From contig JABYQQ010000001.1 of NCBI GenBank assembly GCA_022605405.1, positions 5,270,001 through 5,334,000 on the forward strand: a stretch of DNA of 64,000 bases. Reading direction: 5' to 3'. The DNA comes from Earliella scabrosa (Eukaryota; Basidiomycota; Agaricomycetes; Polyporales; Polyporaceae). Of this stretch, positions 25,604 through 37,089 are shown piece after piece. A program made the translations under genes and the position numbers. Under the pieces are notes generated by a model. It had not been told where the DNA came from. It did no database searches and was given only the letters and a program-made list of their open reading frames with translations. Numbering within the stretch: position 1 is the first letter of the stretch; each line of letters begins with the position of its first letter.

Positions 25604-28600
25604 TCAGAGCTTGACCTCCTCGATGATGTTCTCCGACGACGCCTTCTCTCGGTCCGAATGCGAGTCGGCAGGCGGGATACCGAGGTTCTCCGCCGCGTGG
25701 TGCGCGAGCTGCTCGACCTTGTCCTCGCCGTCGAATAACCTGCATCGCGCTGATGTCAGATGGCGATACCAATGTCTCACTGGCCGGGCTACTCACGCTG
25801 CGGTCTCCTCGAGTGTGCGCTGCGCGTATGCAAGAGAGTGAGTGGGGGTTGCGCATTACACAATGCAAACGACGTGACTCACGTTCTTGGTCTCGATTAG
25901 GTAGCGCCAGATGAAGGCGATCTCGAACATGAGCCAGCAGACGTACACGAGCTGCAGGCGTGGTCACGTCAGAGCGGCAGTGGAGCTACGCAGGCGGAGA
26001 AGACGCACGTAGTATTTCCACCCAAGGCTGAGATCGCAGTCTAATGAGCAAAGTGTGCACTGAGAGACGCGCATGTGACTTACGCAGCGAGCGCGATGGG
26101 GTTGACGTATTGGTTGAAGATCAGGGACAGCGTCAACGAGAAGTTGAAGACGGTGAAGCCCTTTGCCCGAAGAGCGAACGGCAAGATCTCGACAGTGTAC
26201 CTGGACGCAGCATGAGCAACAGGTTCGTAGCGGCCAATGTAAATTGAATTGGCACGTACGAGACGATCAGGGGCGTGAATGCAATCTAAGTAGATCGCGT
26301 TAGCTGCTGGGTCAATATGATCTGCACCGTGAGTGCAACGTACATCATCTGTGATAACGGCGTGGATCAGTATGGGATTCTAGATGCAAGGGAAGCTCAC
26401 TCACAGAAGGCATAGAACAAGACTGCAAGCGTAAGATAGAGGACAGGGTCAGCAACGTCCTTTATTACTGGTAGTATCCGAAAGAGCACGCACAGATCAT
26501 AGCGATGAACGCGTGTGCCGCCGTGACGTTTCCGTGCTCAGAGTAGAGCGCAAAGCACGCGGTCTGGAGGACCCAGAACACGAACATACCTGCGACATCG
26601 AGATCAGTTCCAGGCCCCAAGCGGGGGAAGAAGCGCAGTCTCGCTCACCGATCGTCGACGCGATGAACAGCGGCCGCCGTCCGACCTTGTCGCAGATGAG
26701 GCCGGCGATGATTGCGATTATGAAGTTGTAAATGTTGAGGATTCCGTTCTGTCCGTGCATCATAATGAGTCAAGACGTGTGTGCGGGAGGTCTGCTAATG
26801 GCTGTGCACTCACAATGAGGAGTTGTGTCGTCGGGTCGGTAACTGCGGGGCTATCAGAATGATAAATTCTTTGACGCGCAAGGGAGGGCAACTTACTGCC
26901 GATGGAGTCGAAGATCTTGTTCATGTCTGTACAACGTGAACATGTAGTCAGACGTCTGCGGACCGCTCTCCCAACGATTCCGTCACTCACAGTACGCACT
27001 ATGGTACCGCGTTCAACCATCAGTACAGCACTGAGATGGAGAATGCATGCAGCGAAACTCACATGAGGTTGTTTCCGGACCATTGCGAGAAGAACGCGAT
27101 GGCGACCATGATCCGCAGACGCCTCCTGTTGCCCGGGGTCCTGATGAGGCTCATCCAGCCGACGTTCGCAGCGACCTCGCGGTCAAACTTGATAGCGGCC
27201 CGGATCTCCTCGAACTCGTACTCGACGAGCGGGTGGTGCCTATGATCAGCGATTAGCGGTTAAGGAGGCGCAGGAGTAGAAAGGCGCTGTGAGGAAGGGA
27301 GACGTACCGGTCGCCTTCCGCATGGTAGTACGCGAGAATCCTGAGCGCTTCCTCTTCCCTGCCCTTCGAGCAGAGCCAACGGGGGGATTCGGGGATGAAC
27401 CAGATGAGGCAGAGCTGGATGACGGACGGCAGGGCCTGGATCGCCGATGGGATCCTCCACGACCAGCTTGATGGGACATGGAAAGTACCGAACGTCTGCA
27501 CCGTACACACGCGCCGTCAGCGAGAAGAGAAGGAGATGAAGCCTCGCGCGGTGCGTACCGTCCATGCTGCACTGTGTGTGCGTAGAGCGAAGAGCAGAGA
27601 AAAGAACAGAACGGGTGAGATCTCCGCTAGCAGTAGGAGAGACGGGCCCGACGGGCCGTCGGGACGCGGAACTTACATGATGCTACCCAGGAACCTGCAG
27701 ATCGACGGGACGGAATGTGAGCGGAAGCATGAACATGGGAAGTCCGGGAGATGTGCGAATGCACGCACCAGAGCGTGTTGTAGAGCGAGGTCGCAGGCGC
27801 GCGCTGGGTAGGGTACGCGATCTCCGTGATGAGCACCGGGGCCGCGGCGGCTGCGAACGTGAGCCCAAATCCGATCAGGAATCTAGATGGAGGGAGGGTG
27901 CTGTGAGCTTCTCCGTGCTTTCACCCACGCGGAAGACGGAAGGAGCAAGGGCTGCTACTGGACGCAGTCGGACAGTGGGATAGTACGCACCGTGCGCCGA
28001 TGAACATGCCCACGGAATTTGATGCGGTCTGGAGCACGGTCGCGATACACATGATAACCGCGCCGAAGACGACCGCTGCGCGACGCCCGAGGCCATCTGA
28101 CATGTATGGCGAGAACGGGTACGCGGCGAGACAGCCGATGTTCTGCAGGGTATGTGTAAGGTTTGTCAGCTCGGGACGGAGGTTGTCGAACGAGAGCGCT
28201 GGTACGGACCTGGATGGCGCTCAGCAGTCCGAGCTGGAGAACGTGTCAGTAAGACGTCGTGAACGTGGGTAATGTGGTGCAGACAACGAACCTTCCCGCC
28301 GCTTGGGTAGTCGAACGCGACGTTCCATTGAGGAAGAGATTGCAGACCGTCTGTCGCTGTGGTTAGCGCCGCTGAGTCGGTGTGTCGTGGGCGGAGAGGT
28401 ACGCACTCATCATACTACCATCATATCCATTCGTAGTCGACGTGATCAGTCTGCCCACGTCCAGACGTCAGGTGTGAGCAATCGGAGGTGCGAGATGAAG
28501 ACGTACAGGAGCCCGATGCAGAGGTTCAGCTTCACCAGTCGCTTGTTCTTCCACCATGGCTGCGAAGTGTCGATGAGGTGTGCATACGCAGCACCACCAT

Positions 28601-28628
28601 CCGACGATACAGCAGCGGGACCACCCAT
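25604..28628 (-). CDS. MFS sugar transporter split into 23 exons with micro-exons
   Basis: The protein (528 aa) is a 12-helix MFS sugar-porter of the basidiomycete hexose/lactose-permease group. Visible motifs are TNGYDGSMMNGLQSLPQW (helix 1 and loop), DGLGRRAAVVFG (loop 2-3), FLIGFGLTFAAAAAPVLITE, WRIPSAIQALPS, PESPRWLCSKGREEEAL, CDKVGRRPLF, FYAFYDIAFTPLIVSYTVEI and NRTLEETAALFDGEDKVE. Exons: 28628-28507, 28450-28407, 28350-28292, 28233-28210, 28142-27991, 27882-27769, 27694-27677, 27571-27559, 27495-27308, 27239-27063, 26998-26991, 26926-26897, 26842-26814, 26748-26649, 26589-26494, 26422-26405, 26348-26344, 26285-26260, 26200-26084, 26027-26009, 25951-25883, 25819-25797, 25739-25604. All junctions agree in phase. 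Exons of 5, 8, 13, 18 and 18 nt are needed to keep the conserved sequence. It imports sugar by proton symport or facilitated diffusion; the substrate cannot be told. Confidence 0.93.
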
Positions 28629-30589
28629 GTCTTGTGCAGTGTCGAGGCAAGGACGGAGAGAAGACAGACAGTCGTTAAGGCGAAGTTATGAAGTCACAAC
28701 CTGATCTTCCGGCCGCGCACAAAGTTAAAGACAATCACCGCGCAAGGCTGAGGAAGCAGGCCGAAGGCTGGCGGAGGGTGCGACAGGAACAGACGGACGT
28801 ACATGAGCCACGAACGTTTTTATCAGCCCGCGCAAGCACGCGGCCGTGCATTGCGTCCGCGGTTCGCGAAGCGGGTGCGGAGGAATGTCGCGAGAAGCTT
28901 GGATGCGGGCCCCCAGGCTGGTACGCAGGACTGTATGCGGCGTGGAGAGATAGCGCGGGCGACTGAGTGCGATGGGTGATAGCAGGCACGATGCTCCCCG
29001 TGCGGATGCCGAAGGCGAACGAATGAGGAAAGGCCGACGAGCGGCGTCTTGCTGTGATGCTCCTTCGGGGTTAAGGCGCCGACAAAGACACCGTGGTGTA
29101 GGGTTGGCGATCCTCCATTGAGTACGTTGGCACCAAATGTGGTCGCCGAGCCCGACAGCTTCATGCGACATTAACTGCGGAAGAGATGCGCGCCTTCCTG
29201 AGCAGTGGGTAGACGTCAGTTGCTGTATGGGAGTGTAGGTGGTAGGGGTGCCGAAGATTCTCCTGAAGGTGCTGGAGTAGACGGAACGCTCTCGAAAGTT
29301 GGTGAGCGGGTGGGATACGGAACCTGATATAAGCCAGGCCAGGACCATGGATGGCAATGGCAGCGGAACTACCAGGTCGCACAAGGGACGACTGTGAGTG
29401 GGGATGTCCATGATCAGGAGGGAACAATCTCACGTTCATGGCGGGCGGTCTGTGCGGCGTATACAGGCTCCCACGCAAAATACGAGGCTTGAGGTTTCCG
29501 CGTAACTTGAACACAGCAAGTCTGCATGGCCCAAGAGCAAGTTGGCCGTAATGAGGGCCCATGCAGGGTGAGATATTCGGCTAATCCTCACGTTGTGGTG
29601 GAGCAGCTTAGTCTTGGCAACAAGCAGCGTCTCCAAAGCACTGTAGAGGCCGATCCATGGAAGTAAGTGATGAGCGTAATAGAAGGAGAAGGATACTTCG
29701 GCGCACCCGAGTATATCCCTAAGTCAAGGCTGCCACGAAGATCCAGCTGTAGGACAAACATGGTAGTCTCATAAATGCGATCAACTTCGATGTCATCCTG
29801 TTTATATGATAAGCATTCAGGCAATACGATTCCACGACTTCTCATATACAGCGAAGTTGAGTCACGGGCTTGCCATGCTCCTGAAGCCTCAGGCTGAAGG
29901 AATAGCGAGTCTTCCTGCGTTGCGGTGTATACTGCTACTTCTTCGAGCCTGCTATGAGCTTTTCCATGTAATCTGGATATTCAGCTGGCAGGGAATGGCA
30001 GCGGTCGTGTGAAAAGTGAGAACAAGGTGCATTCGCAGTAGCGAAGGTCAATGTTGCTGTGGATGAGTGAGCCACGTGGCACGCACCGCCGACACTTGCC
30101 GAATCAGGATATGGTATATCAACGCGCGCCTGGAAGCAGGCGCTTGAACTTAGCCCTCCCACTCACGACGGTCGGAGTCCGTCGGACCAGAGTGGCACCA
30201 GACTGTGCATTCTTCGTGAGGTGAACAGATGCGTACGCTCAAACAGGGCATCGCAAGCTCGACGGTCCGACGAAGTCCAGTAAGTCTCCGTTGTAGTGTG
30301 ACTGTCAACCTCACTGGCAATACAGTTCGGATCGTCCTCCCAGTCACAGAGCTGAAGGACCCCGGCGCGCCTGCCTCATCTCAAACTTTGGGTCGATATC
30401 CATCTAGTCGCTCAACGGACAGCGTTCAGCCTTCCCGCCATATCCTTGACTATCAAATCGCGTCGGCACAGATCCTGTCGTCTCTGACTGCTCTAGCTGC
30501 CTCTGCATCTGCCGTGGAAGATGACAGCTACAACGTGGATCCGTCCTCGTCTCGTGGCGCACCGAAGACAAGGGAACAATTATCGTAAT
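28629..30589. other. Gene-poor interval
   Basis: The first part is the promoter side of the sugar transporter. Beyond it, overlapping minus-strand frames at 28,725-29,845 look partly protein-like but are broken between frames and match no family I recognise. They may be degraded coding sequence. No repeat or RNA gene is seen. Confidence 0.4.
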
Positions 30590-31135
30590 CGCTCTCTACA
30601 CAAATTCTTCCTCGGCACAGAGTCATTGACGAGAGGTCCTCGTCCAATTCTCGTCCTCGCCACGCGGGATCGAGAAGGGTGCCGCAGTATGTCTGTGGAG
30701 GAGTTCAGAGAGCGAGGGGAAGCGGCTGATCTTCGTGTTCAACAAAGTCGGTAGGTCTCCTTTAGGGTCTCGTGAAATCCTTTGCCCTTCCGGGTCATAC
30801 TCTCGCTCAGACATGCTCTATCAACTCCTCCAACAGACCTCGTTCCCTGGCCGGGAAAGCGCACAAGTGTACGTGGCCCCGGCAGCTTCGCTATATGACC
30901 CATTCAGGTCCGCCGGCTCTCACCAACGTTCCCGTTTGTCATCCTCAACAGCACCTACTCTCGTCCGACTCCTCAAGAATACAAGCCCACAGTCCAGAGT
31001 ATCACGGTCGCCATTCTGGAGTACCACAATGTCGGCAAGAGCAGCCTCCTCAACTCTCAAGCGCTCAAAGGTAGGCTATCCAAGTGCACATCTTCAGCAG
31101 GGCGCAGGTTGGCGCCGTCGATAGCACGGGATGGC
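30590..31135 (+). pseudogene. Relic of a nucleostemin-like (GNL3/Nug1) circularly permuted GTPase
   Basis: Fragments of a YlqF-type GTPase occur in the order diagnostic of circular permutation. The G4 part comes first (VLATRDREGCRS, then SVEEFRE, then GKRLIFVFNKV), the region PTPQEYKPTVQSITVAILEY follows, and the G1/P-loop part YHNVGKSSLLNS comes last with LKRSKV in a shifted frame. The pieces lie in different frames, and no introns I can find reconcile them all. I see no intact start, no G3 motif and no C-terminal domain. Active family members act in 60S ribosome assembly in the nucleolus. This copy is read as a decayed duplicate. Confidence 0.55.
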
Positions 31136-31718
31136 AGCTCGCAAGCAACTAGTAACCACCGGCTCAGTGCTTGCTATCTTCTGGCATCCTCTCTCTTCTC
31201 CCTCGTCCGGCTCAGGCTGCGTTCGTACATTCACATCCAGGAAGCAGATGGAATCCGACGACCTAGCCTCGCGCAGCTCCTTGGACTCGAAGCCGACCGC
31301 CTCGCCGACCGCCTCGCCGACCGCCATCCCGAGCTCGACTACGAACGCGCGGCGAGTGGTGCAGACGTCGACGAGGACGTCTCGCACCGTCTATTCCCCC
31401 TCAATAGGTCACATCGTCTGCCTAGGGGAGAAGCGTCTCGCTGGAGGCGACGTTCATGGGCTGATTTGGCGCGACCTCCATGCTCGGGTGGAGCGCTGGT
31501 CTGCGACGCGATGTATGGTACAAGGCATGATCCGCTATACATGTACACTAGCAGCTTCCCGTGCTTACGCACGGCGATGGTTACTATCGACGCCTCGTCA
31601 GTGAAGTATATACTTGAACCATTGCATCGATGACATCTGTAGTGAGGGTAAATAATTGACTCTTGATTTTTGGATCAAGTGCAACTTTTTCCAGGCTACG
31701 CTAGAGCACCGAATGGCG

Positions 31719-31775
31719 ACATCAGGAAAACCCTCCCACCGGAATTCCGCATAATTACACCTTAGCCGACGTCAA
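31719..31775 (+). repeat. Degenerate third copy of the 522-bp repeat terminus
   Basis: CATCAGGAAAACCCTC here is followed by a diverged GGAATTCC and AATTAC arrangement. It matches the outer end of the large inverted repeats at 33,390-33,911 and 63,479-64,000. Only the first 40-60 bp are recognisable. It reads in the same orientation as the copy at 63,479. Confidence 0.5.
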
Positions 31776-33389
31776 ACATCGTAATCGGACAGAAACGTAC
31801 CATATACGCACTCACTACCTAGAGACGTCCCATTAATAGGACTTCCTGAAGTGCCTTCAGAGCTACAACCTATATCTGCAGACGGGTGTGATACGGGGCC
31901 GGGGGAAGGAGACGGTGCCAGTGGTAGAGTGATAGTACTGAGGAAAGGAGCGTTACCGCGTGGTTAATGTCACATCTAGTTAGAAATGTGTCACCTGTTT
32001 GCTGTCTATGGTTGACAATAGCGATGCGAGAGCGTCATGAGGCTGCAGCCTGCTGTTGAACGTTGCAGAGGTAGAAATGCTGCAGCCGATGTAGCCAATA
32101 CCGGATTTGGAAAGTGTCCAGAACCGCCTGCTCCATCGTTCAAGCTATCATTGCACCTCAAGACACATCTCAGGGCACCTCAAAATTATTTTGGCGTGTC
32201 CGCTGTGTGTATCAAAACGGAACAGTATATCATATATGATGCTAAGTGAATCGAGTGTCTGGCATGGACACACAATCCGGACAGCCTTGGTTACAGGTCC
32301 GGCGCTTAGCTGACCACGGCAGAGGTCGCAGTGTGCTACGGCTGCCAGAGCATTGCAGAACTTCCCGATAAGTCTAACACTAGTAGGAAAGTGCAGAAGG
32401 GTGTCAGTATTGGTGGTTTGACTGAACATAGTAGGCACAAGTGGAGCCACTGGCAGACATACCATCTAGCAGGAGCCTCTAGTACTTAGTAGCCGAGACA
32501 CGCGCTCATGATCGCGTTTGTACCTACATAATGCTTGTGCCAGACCGCATCGTACTCCTACAGTAAGAGCTGTGGTTAGATAGTAGCAGGATTAATATGA
32601 CCCCTATAAGTGAGCTAGGGAGGACCAAAGCAATCTAACTACGGTCCTATTATAGGGCTTGATCTGACCGTGACATCAAGTTTGTGTGTGGATCTGGCAC
32701 CGTCGGAGACGTCAATAATTGTGCCAAATTGATGATATAACGAGGGAGAGGGAGATGAGGCGACAGAAACTGCTCTACTACTTGATGAGGGAGCTGTTCG
32801 GAATAAGTACTACTACAACCCAGTGACGAGCCTGTCGGCCAAGTTGCACAGGAAAGACTAATGTGTTACTACTTCTCTTGAACTCGTACGGGTGCTTATT
32901 ATAGACTCTTCCAAATACGTCATGTTATCTGTGTCATAACACTTGCATGTCAGTAAGTAAGGTGCAGGAGGGATATCCGGAGAATGAGCGCTAGAGGAAA
33001 CTGGTGCCAGAATTGCGAAGTTCGTGATTTGTACTTGTTTACATGCGGCACCACCAGTAGAGACGTGGCACCAGGCGCCTAACCCGACCTCGTCTTCTCT
33101 CGTTACTCTCCCAGTACTCTCCCTCCCCACTCCTCCTGAGGCACGGCGGTATGCACCTCCGGCGAGCAGCACAAGATACACGAAGATGAGGACGAGGGGA
33201 AGACGTCCCTGTGCGACCCTTGAAGTCGATACCAGTAGGGGGTCGGTGGAATGGTGAGTGTCAGTTCTCAGCGTAGTCTGCTTTCGTACCACCATGTGCC
33301 TCGGGTCCAACATTGGTAGGTGCCCCTCCCGCTGCTCGGCGGAGCACTCGCGCCACGTCCAATCTCAGCGGAGAGCAGAAGCCGTCTGT
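31776..33389. other. Gene-poor, AT-richer interval
   Basis: Base composition is closer to balanced than in the genes. Frames up to about 150 codons occur (for example 32,858-33,313 on the minus strand) but show no domain, conserved motif or splice continuity. It is probably transposon-derived or decayed sequence flanking the 522-bp repeat. Confidence 0.4.
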
Positions 33390-33911
33390 CTCATCATGGC
33401 TCGTTTACTCGATGTGTACTTTGCAGAACGAGCGTACACGTCGGTCATCAAATACGTCGGTCATCAAATGCCTCGGTACGTAGCTGTCCCCCTCCCTTAG
33501 GCTGGACATCTCTCTATGGAACCCCGCTTCACTCCATCACCACATTACAAGTACCTACCTAATGACCGCCTCCTTCACATCCCATATTGCTCTGTCTCAT
33601 GCTCGGATTTCGTCACTTACTGTCTCTTGCGTTAGTACTGCTATGTAACAGTGTTTGTAGACGTAATGTCATGATTGTCCGATCAGTTCATGAAGTGTGC
33701 CGTAAGATGTGTGAATGCACTGTAATTCCTGAGCAACAGGCCGTAGAACGCACGTCGTAAAGTGCCGAAATGCCCGTAATTCTCTGAATCCCGTGTCCTA
33801 CAGTTGGGGTACCGCCTAAATCCGCCTAATTCGCATGGTCCGGGTATTATCCATCATTCGCTGTAATTACTCCTCATTCCTGGGAATTCCTGTGAGAGGG
33901 TTTTCCTGATG
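33390..33911 (-). repeat. 522-bp inverted repeat, inner copy
   Basis: The reverse complement of this stretch equals 63,479-64,000 at every segment I compared, so the two are near-identical and in opposite orientation about 30 kb apart. The outer boundary is CATCAGGAAAACCCTCTC. Similarity stops at the base beyond 33,911; the other boundary cannot be set because the second copy runs off the window. No terminal inverted repeat or obvious coding region is seen within the 522 bp. Confidence 0.85.
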
Positions 33912-34689
33912 GAAGGAGACATGTGTACTACTTACCGCCGTCTACAACTTGAATACGGCGTGCCCAGTAGATCTTGCCAAGCACTCGCATTGATCCATAC
34001 ACCAACTTCTAATCCCAGCTATGGTATAATCCATGGCTGACAGAGCTCCGCGTCATCTCTCATGTCTCTAGACAGGATGAAGTTAGCCCTGGGTTCAAGT
34101 TAGCCTACTACTCTACTAACGGACCTGCTTACCATCGATAAATGGACGTGGATCAGGACTTTGCGTGAGGTAAGTAGTAAGTCTCTGGCCCCACTCAGCT
34201 TCTAACTTACCGGGTCCTGAATTGCGCCAGTTCCATTCCAGTCCGAGGCTGAGGCTTGACCACGGGTGGGCCGAGCCCCCGGTTTGAGATATTGGTCCGA
34301 GTCCGAGGAGTCCGAAATCATGACTGTGAACTGGAATTTAGTCCGCAAACACCATGGGAAACCGTCAAGATTGAACGGACTCACGGTACTCAGGCTAGCG
34401 GAAAGGAAATCCGTCAACAGTGGACTGCTGCCAAGTTCCGATCTGTGGGTGTGCAGGCGCCCTTGACGTCATTGCATCGGTGTCAAGCGCTCAATCCCTT
34501 CCAGCCACTACTACTTCGCTATCGCTGTTTGAGAGCTTCAGTGAGTCAGAAACTTGGTAGTATAGATGTATGAGACTCTCCAAGTATCTATGCATCAAAG
34601 GAATCGGGTACACGTTGCTACATAGGTGCCAATGGCACCTAGATACCGTAAAAGGAAAATTTCCTTGTAAGGAAGGCTGCCCTCCTTTA
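33912..34689. other. Intergenic, no gene seen
   Basis: Only short overlapping frames occur. No family, splice pattern or RNA gene is recognised. Confidence 0.4.
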
Positions 34690-34709
34690 CTATATATATA
34701 TAATATATA

Positions 34710-34746
<37 letters not shown>
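34690..34746. repeat. TA dinucleotide microsatellite
   Basis: About 57 bp consist of TA repeats interrupted by three TAATA units. It sits in the gene-poor region upstream of MET22. Confidence 0.9.
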
Positions 34747-34749
<3 letters not shown>

Positions 34750-34832
34750 TCGGGTCGTGTCGAGGCGTGGAAAACACATGGCGTGCGATTGCTGGTACAC
34801 GCCCAGGTGTGCACCGGGCGCCCTGGGTATTT

Positions 34833-34984
34833 GGTCGGAAGTTATCTGCCGGGGCGGCGCTGGGTATCGAACAGATATTTTGCACCCGGCGCTTAGACCT
34901 CGCTCCAATATCGGTTTGCCCGATATCTGTTCGATGTCTGGGGCACAACGCTCCAGTATGGAAGCGCCGGTCGGAAATTATCTG
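34833..34984. repeat. Small direct/inverted repeat cluster upstream of MET22
   Basis: GGTCGGAAGTTATCTG at 34,833 recurs with one change at 34,969. Between them TATCGAACAGATAT (34,865) is matched by its reverse complement at 34,923 (13 bp). The arrangement could form a hairpin or mark a small degraded mobile element. It lies 300-450 bp upstream of the MET22 start codon. Confidence 0.5.
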
Positions 34985-35286
34985 ACGACCCCGAATTCCC
35001 AGATACCGGAACCGACCCGCGGCTCACCTGAGCGTGTAGATGTGCGTGACTTGTCGTGCACTGTGTATTTGGAATGCTGAGCGACGCTGTGAGGCGCGTC
35101 GCGAAACCCACGCGCTATGGTTGGCCGCACGCGCGAACGACGCGCAAAACCGCTGGCGCTCTGTCCAACTCCTTGCTCCCCACTCGCTGGCCTGCGATGC
35201 TCCTCAACGCTATAAAGTCGTCTGTAGAACACGCGCAGACCCCCGCATACTCACGCTGAACACCCTCGTCTCTCTTGTTGCTCCCG

Positions 35287-36523
35287 ATGGCCACCGTTTC
35301 CTACGCTGCTGAAAAACAGATCGCCATCGCGGCCGTGCGCAGGGCGTGCGTGCTCACCGCGTCCGTCTTCAACACCCTCGTCAAGCAGGAGACCCTCACC
35401 AAGGACGACTCGAGCCCCGTCACAGGTGCGTTCTCCTCTCGTACTCGTATGCTCGAGATCCCGTGCAGACTAGGCTGCTCTCAGTGGGCGACTACTCCGC
35501 ACAGGCGGTCGTGAACACGATCCTGAATCGCACATTCCCCGATGACCCCATCGTCGGCGAGGAAGACGCCGCAGACCTCCGTCTCGAGTCTGGCAAGACG
35601 CTGCGGGACAGGATCATCCAGCTCGCGAACGAGACCTTGACCGCAGAACTCGTACCCGGCGAAAAGGAGGAGTGGGGACTGGGTCCCAACAGCGCCCGGA
35701 CGACCGACCAGCTCCTCGACGCCATCGACCGCGGAAACCACCAGGGCGGGCGCACAGGACGTGAGTGCTCTATGTCTCCTTGCTCCCCTCCCAGACACTC
35801 ACCGAGCCGCGCAGGAATGTGGACGCTCGACCCGATCGACGGCACCAAGGGCTTCCTCCGCGGCGAGCAGTACGCCGTCTGCCTCGCACTCATCGTCGAC
35901 GCCCGCGTCGAGCTCGGCGTCATGGGCTGCCCGAACCTCCCCGTCTCCGCCGCGGACCCCGCCGGCCCCCGCGGCTGCATCTTCGTCGCCGTCCGCGGTC
36001 AGGGCGCGTACCAGCTCCCGCTCGCGGACCCCCTCTCTGCCGCGGGCATGCGCCTCACCATCCCGGCGTCGACGCCCGAGACGCTCAACTTTCTCGAGAG
36101 CGTGGAGAAGGCGCACGCGAAGCTGAGCTTCAACGAGCGCGTGGGCCAGATCCTCGGCGTGACCCGCCCTCCGACGCGCATGGATAGCCAGGCCAAGTAC
36201 TGCTCGCTCGCGCGCGGCGACGGGGCCGTGTACCTCCGGATGCCGACGGGGACGGGGTACAGGGAGAAGATATGGGTGCGTGCCGTGGCTGTGTGGATAT
36301 GCTCACTCTGACCGTTGGGCAGGACCATGCACCGGGCGCGGTGCTCGTCGAGGAGGCGGGCGGCGTCATCTCGGACGGTCGCGGCGAACCCCTTGACTTT
36401 GGGCTCGGCCGGACGCTCGGCGAGAACTTTGGCGTCGTCGCGGCGGGCAAGGACGTGCATGCGAAGGTGATCGCGGCTGTGAAGCAGGCAAAGGCGGAAG
36501 AGGAAACCCAGAGCCAGCTATGA
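35287..36523 (+). CDS. MET22: 3'(2'),5'-bisphosphate nucleotidase (Met22/Hal2)
   Basis: Four exons (35287-35425, 35485-35760, 35815-36275, 36323-36523) give 358 aa, essentially the length of yeast Met22. The lithium-sensitive phosphatase fold is shown by SSPVTVGDYSAQAVV, PIVGEEDAADLR (metal-binding EE), WTLDPIDGTKGFLRG with the DPIDGT metal motif, the substrate-binding region AKYCSLARGDGAVYLRMP, and WDHAPGAVLVEEAGG, which completes the metal site. The enzyme hydrolyses 3'-phosphoadenosine 5'-phosphate to AMP, removing the inhibitor formed during sulfate assimilation, and is a target of Li+/Na+ toxicity. The last intron is only 47 nt. Confidence 0.95.
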
Positions 36524-37089
36524 ACGCGTACGTTCCCCATGTGGCGAGATCGGTGTACGCTTAGATTGCAGTATCGTTATTCTTGTAGACTCGAACACGC
36601 GTGGCGCTCGTTGACAGCGTTGCTTCGCAGCGCGTCGACGCAGTCTGTAATGCTAACCCCCCACGCAATCCCCACTGGTTCTGTTAGGTCCATCTGGAGT
36701 TCCAAGCTAGCTCACTACTGGCAACACATTCTAGGCTCTTCGTTGCACCTGCGAAGTTACATCAGCTCTCGTGAGTTGTTGGTTTTACGCTTTCTGCGCC
36801 ACGTGACACATCTGTGGTCGTGTCATAGCGTTGCCGTATGCCGCTTTGAACACACTGCAGTGCAATGGGCACAATAACGAGTAGTGCAACTTGGCGTCGC
36901 CAATGGTTCGCTTTGACCGCGACGGTCTGACTCAAGGCTCGCATTGACGGATAGCAACGGACCACAAGTTCCGCAAGCCCTCGCTTTGACATCCCCAGAA
37001 ACCGTTTATAAAGTGATTATGGAGGCCAGTCAATCGCATCTTTGTTCACATCCTCATCCACACTCCCAATCCCTGTTCCAACGATTAGA
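36524..37089. other. Intergenic; promoter of the double-homeodomain gene
   Basis: The interval lies between MET22 and the homeodomain gene, both on the + strand. GTTTATAAAG at about 37,004-37,013 is a plausible TATA element about 80 bp upstream of the ATG. No further gene is seen. Confidence 0.45.

Noticed and set aside
28725..29845. Minus-strand frames of up to 228 codons
   Set aside because: No family is recognised, pieces are in different frames, and no consistent splice sites are present; noted only as possible degraded sequence.
33390..33911. LTR of a retrotransposon
   Set aside because: The visible end does not fit TG...CA, no primer-binding site or polypurine tract is seen, and no reverse transcriptase or gag frame lies nearby.
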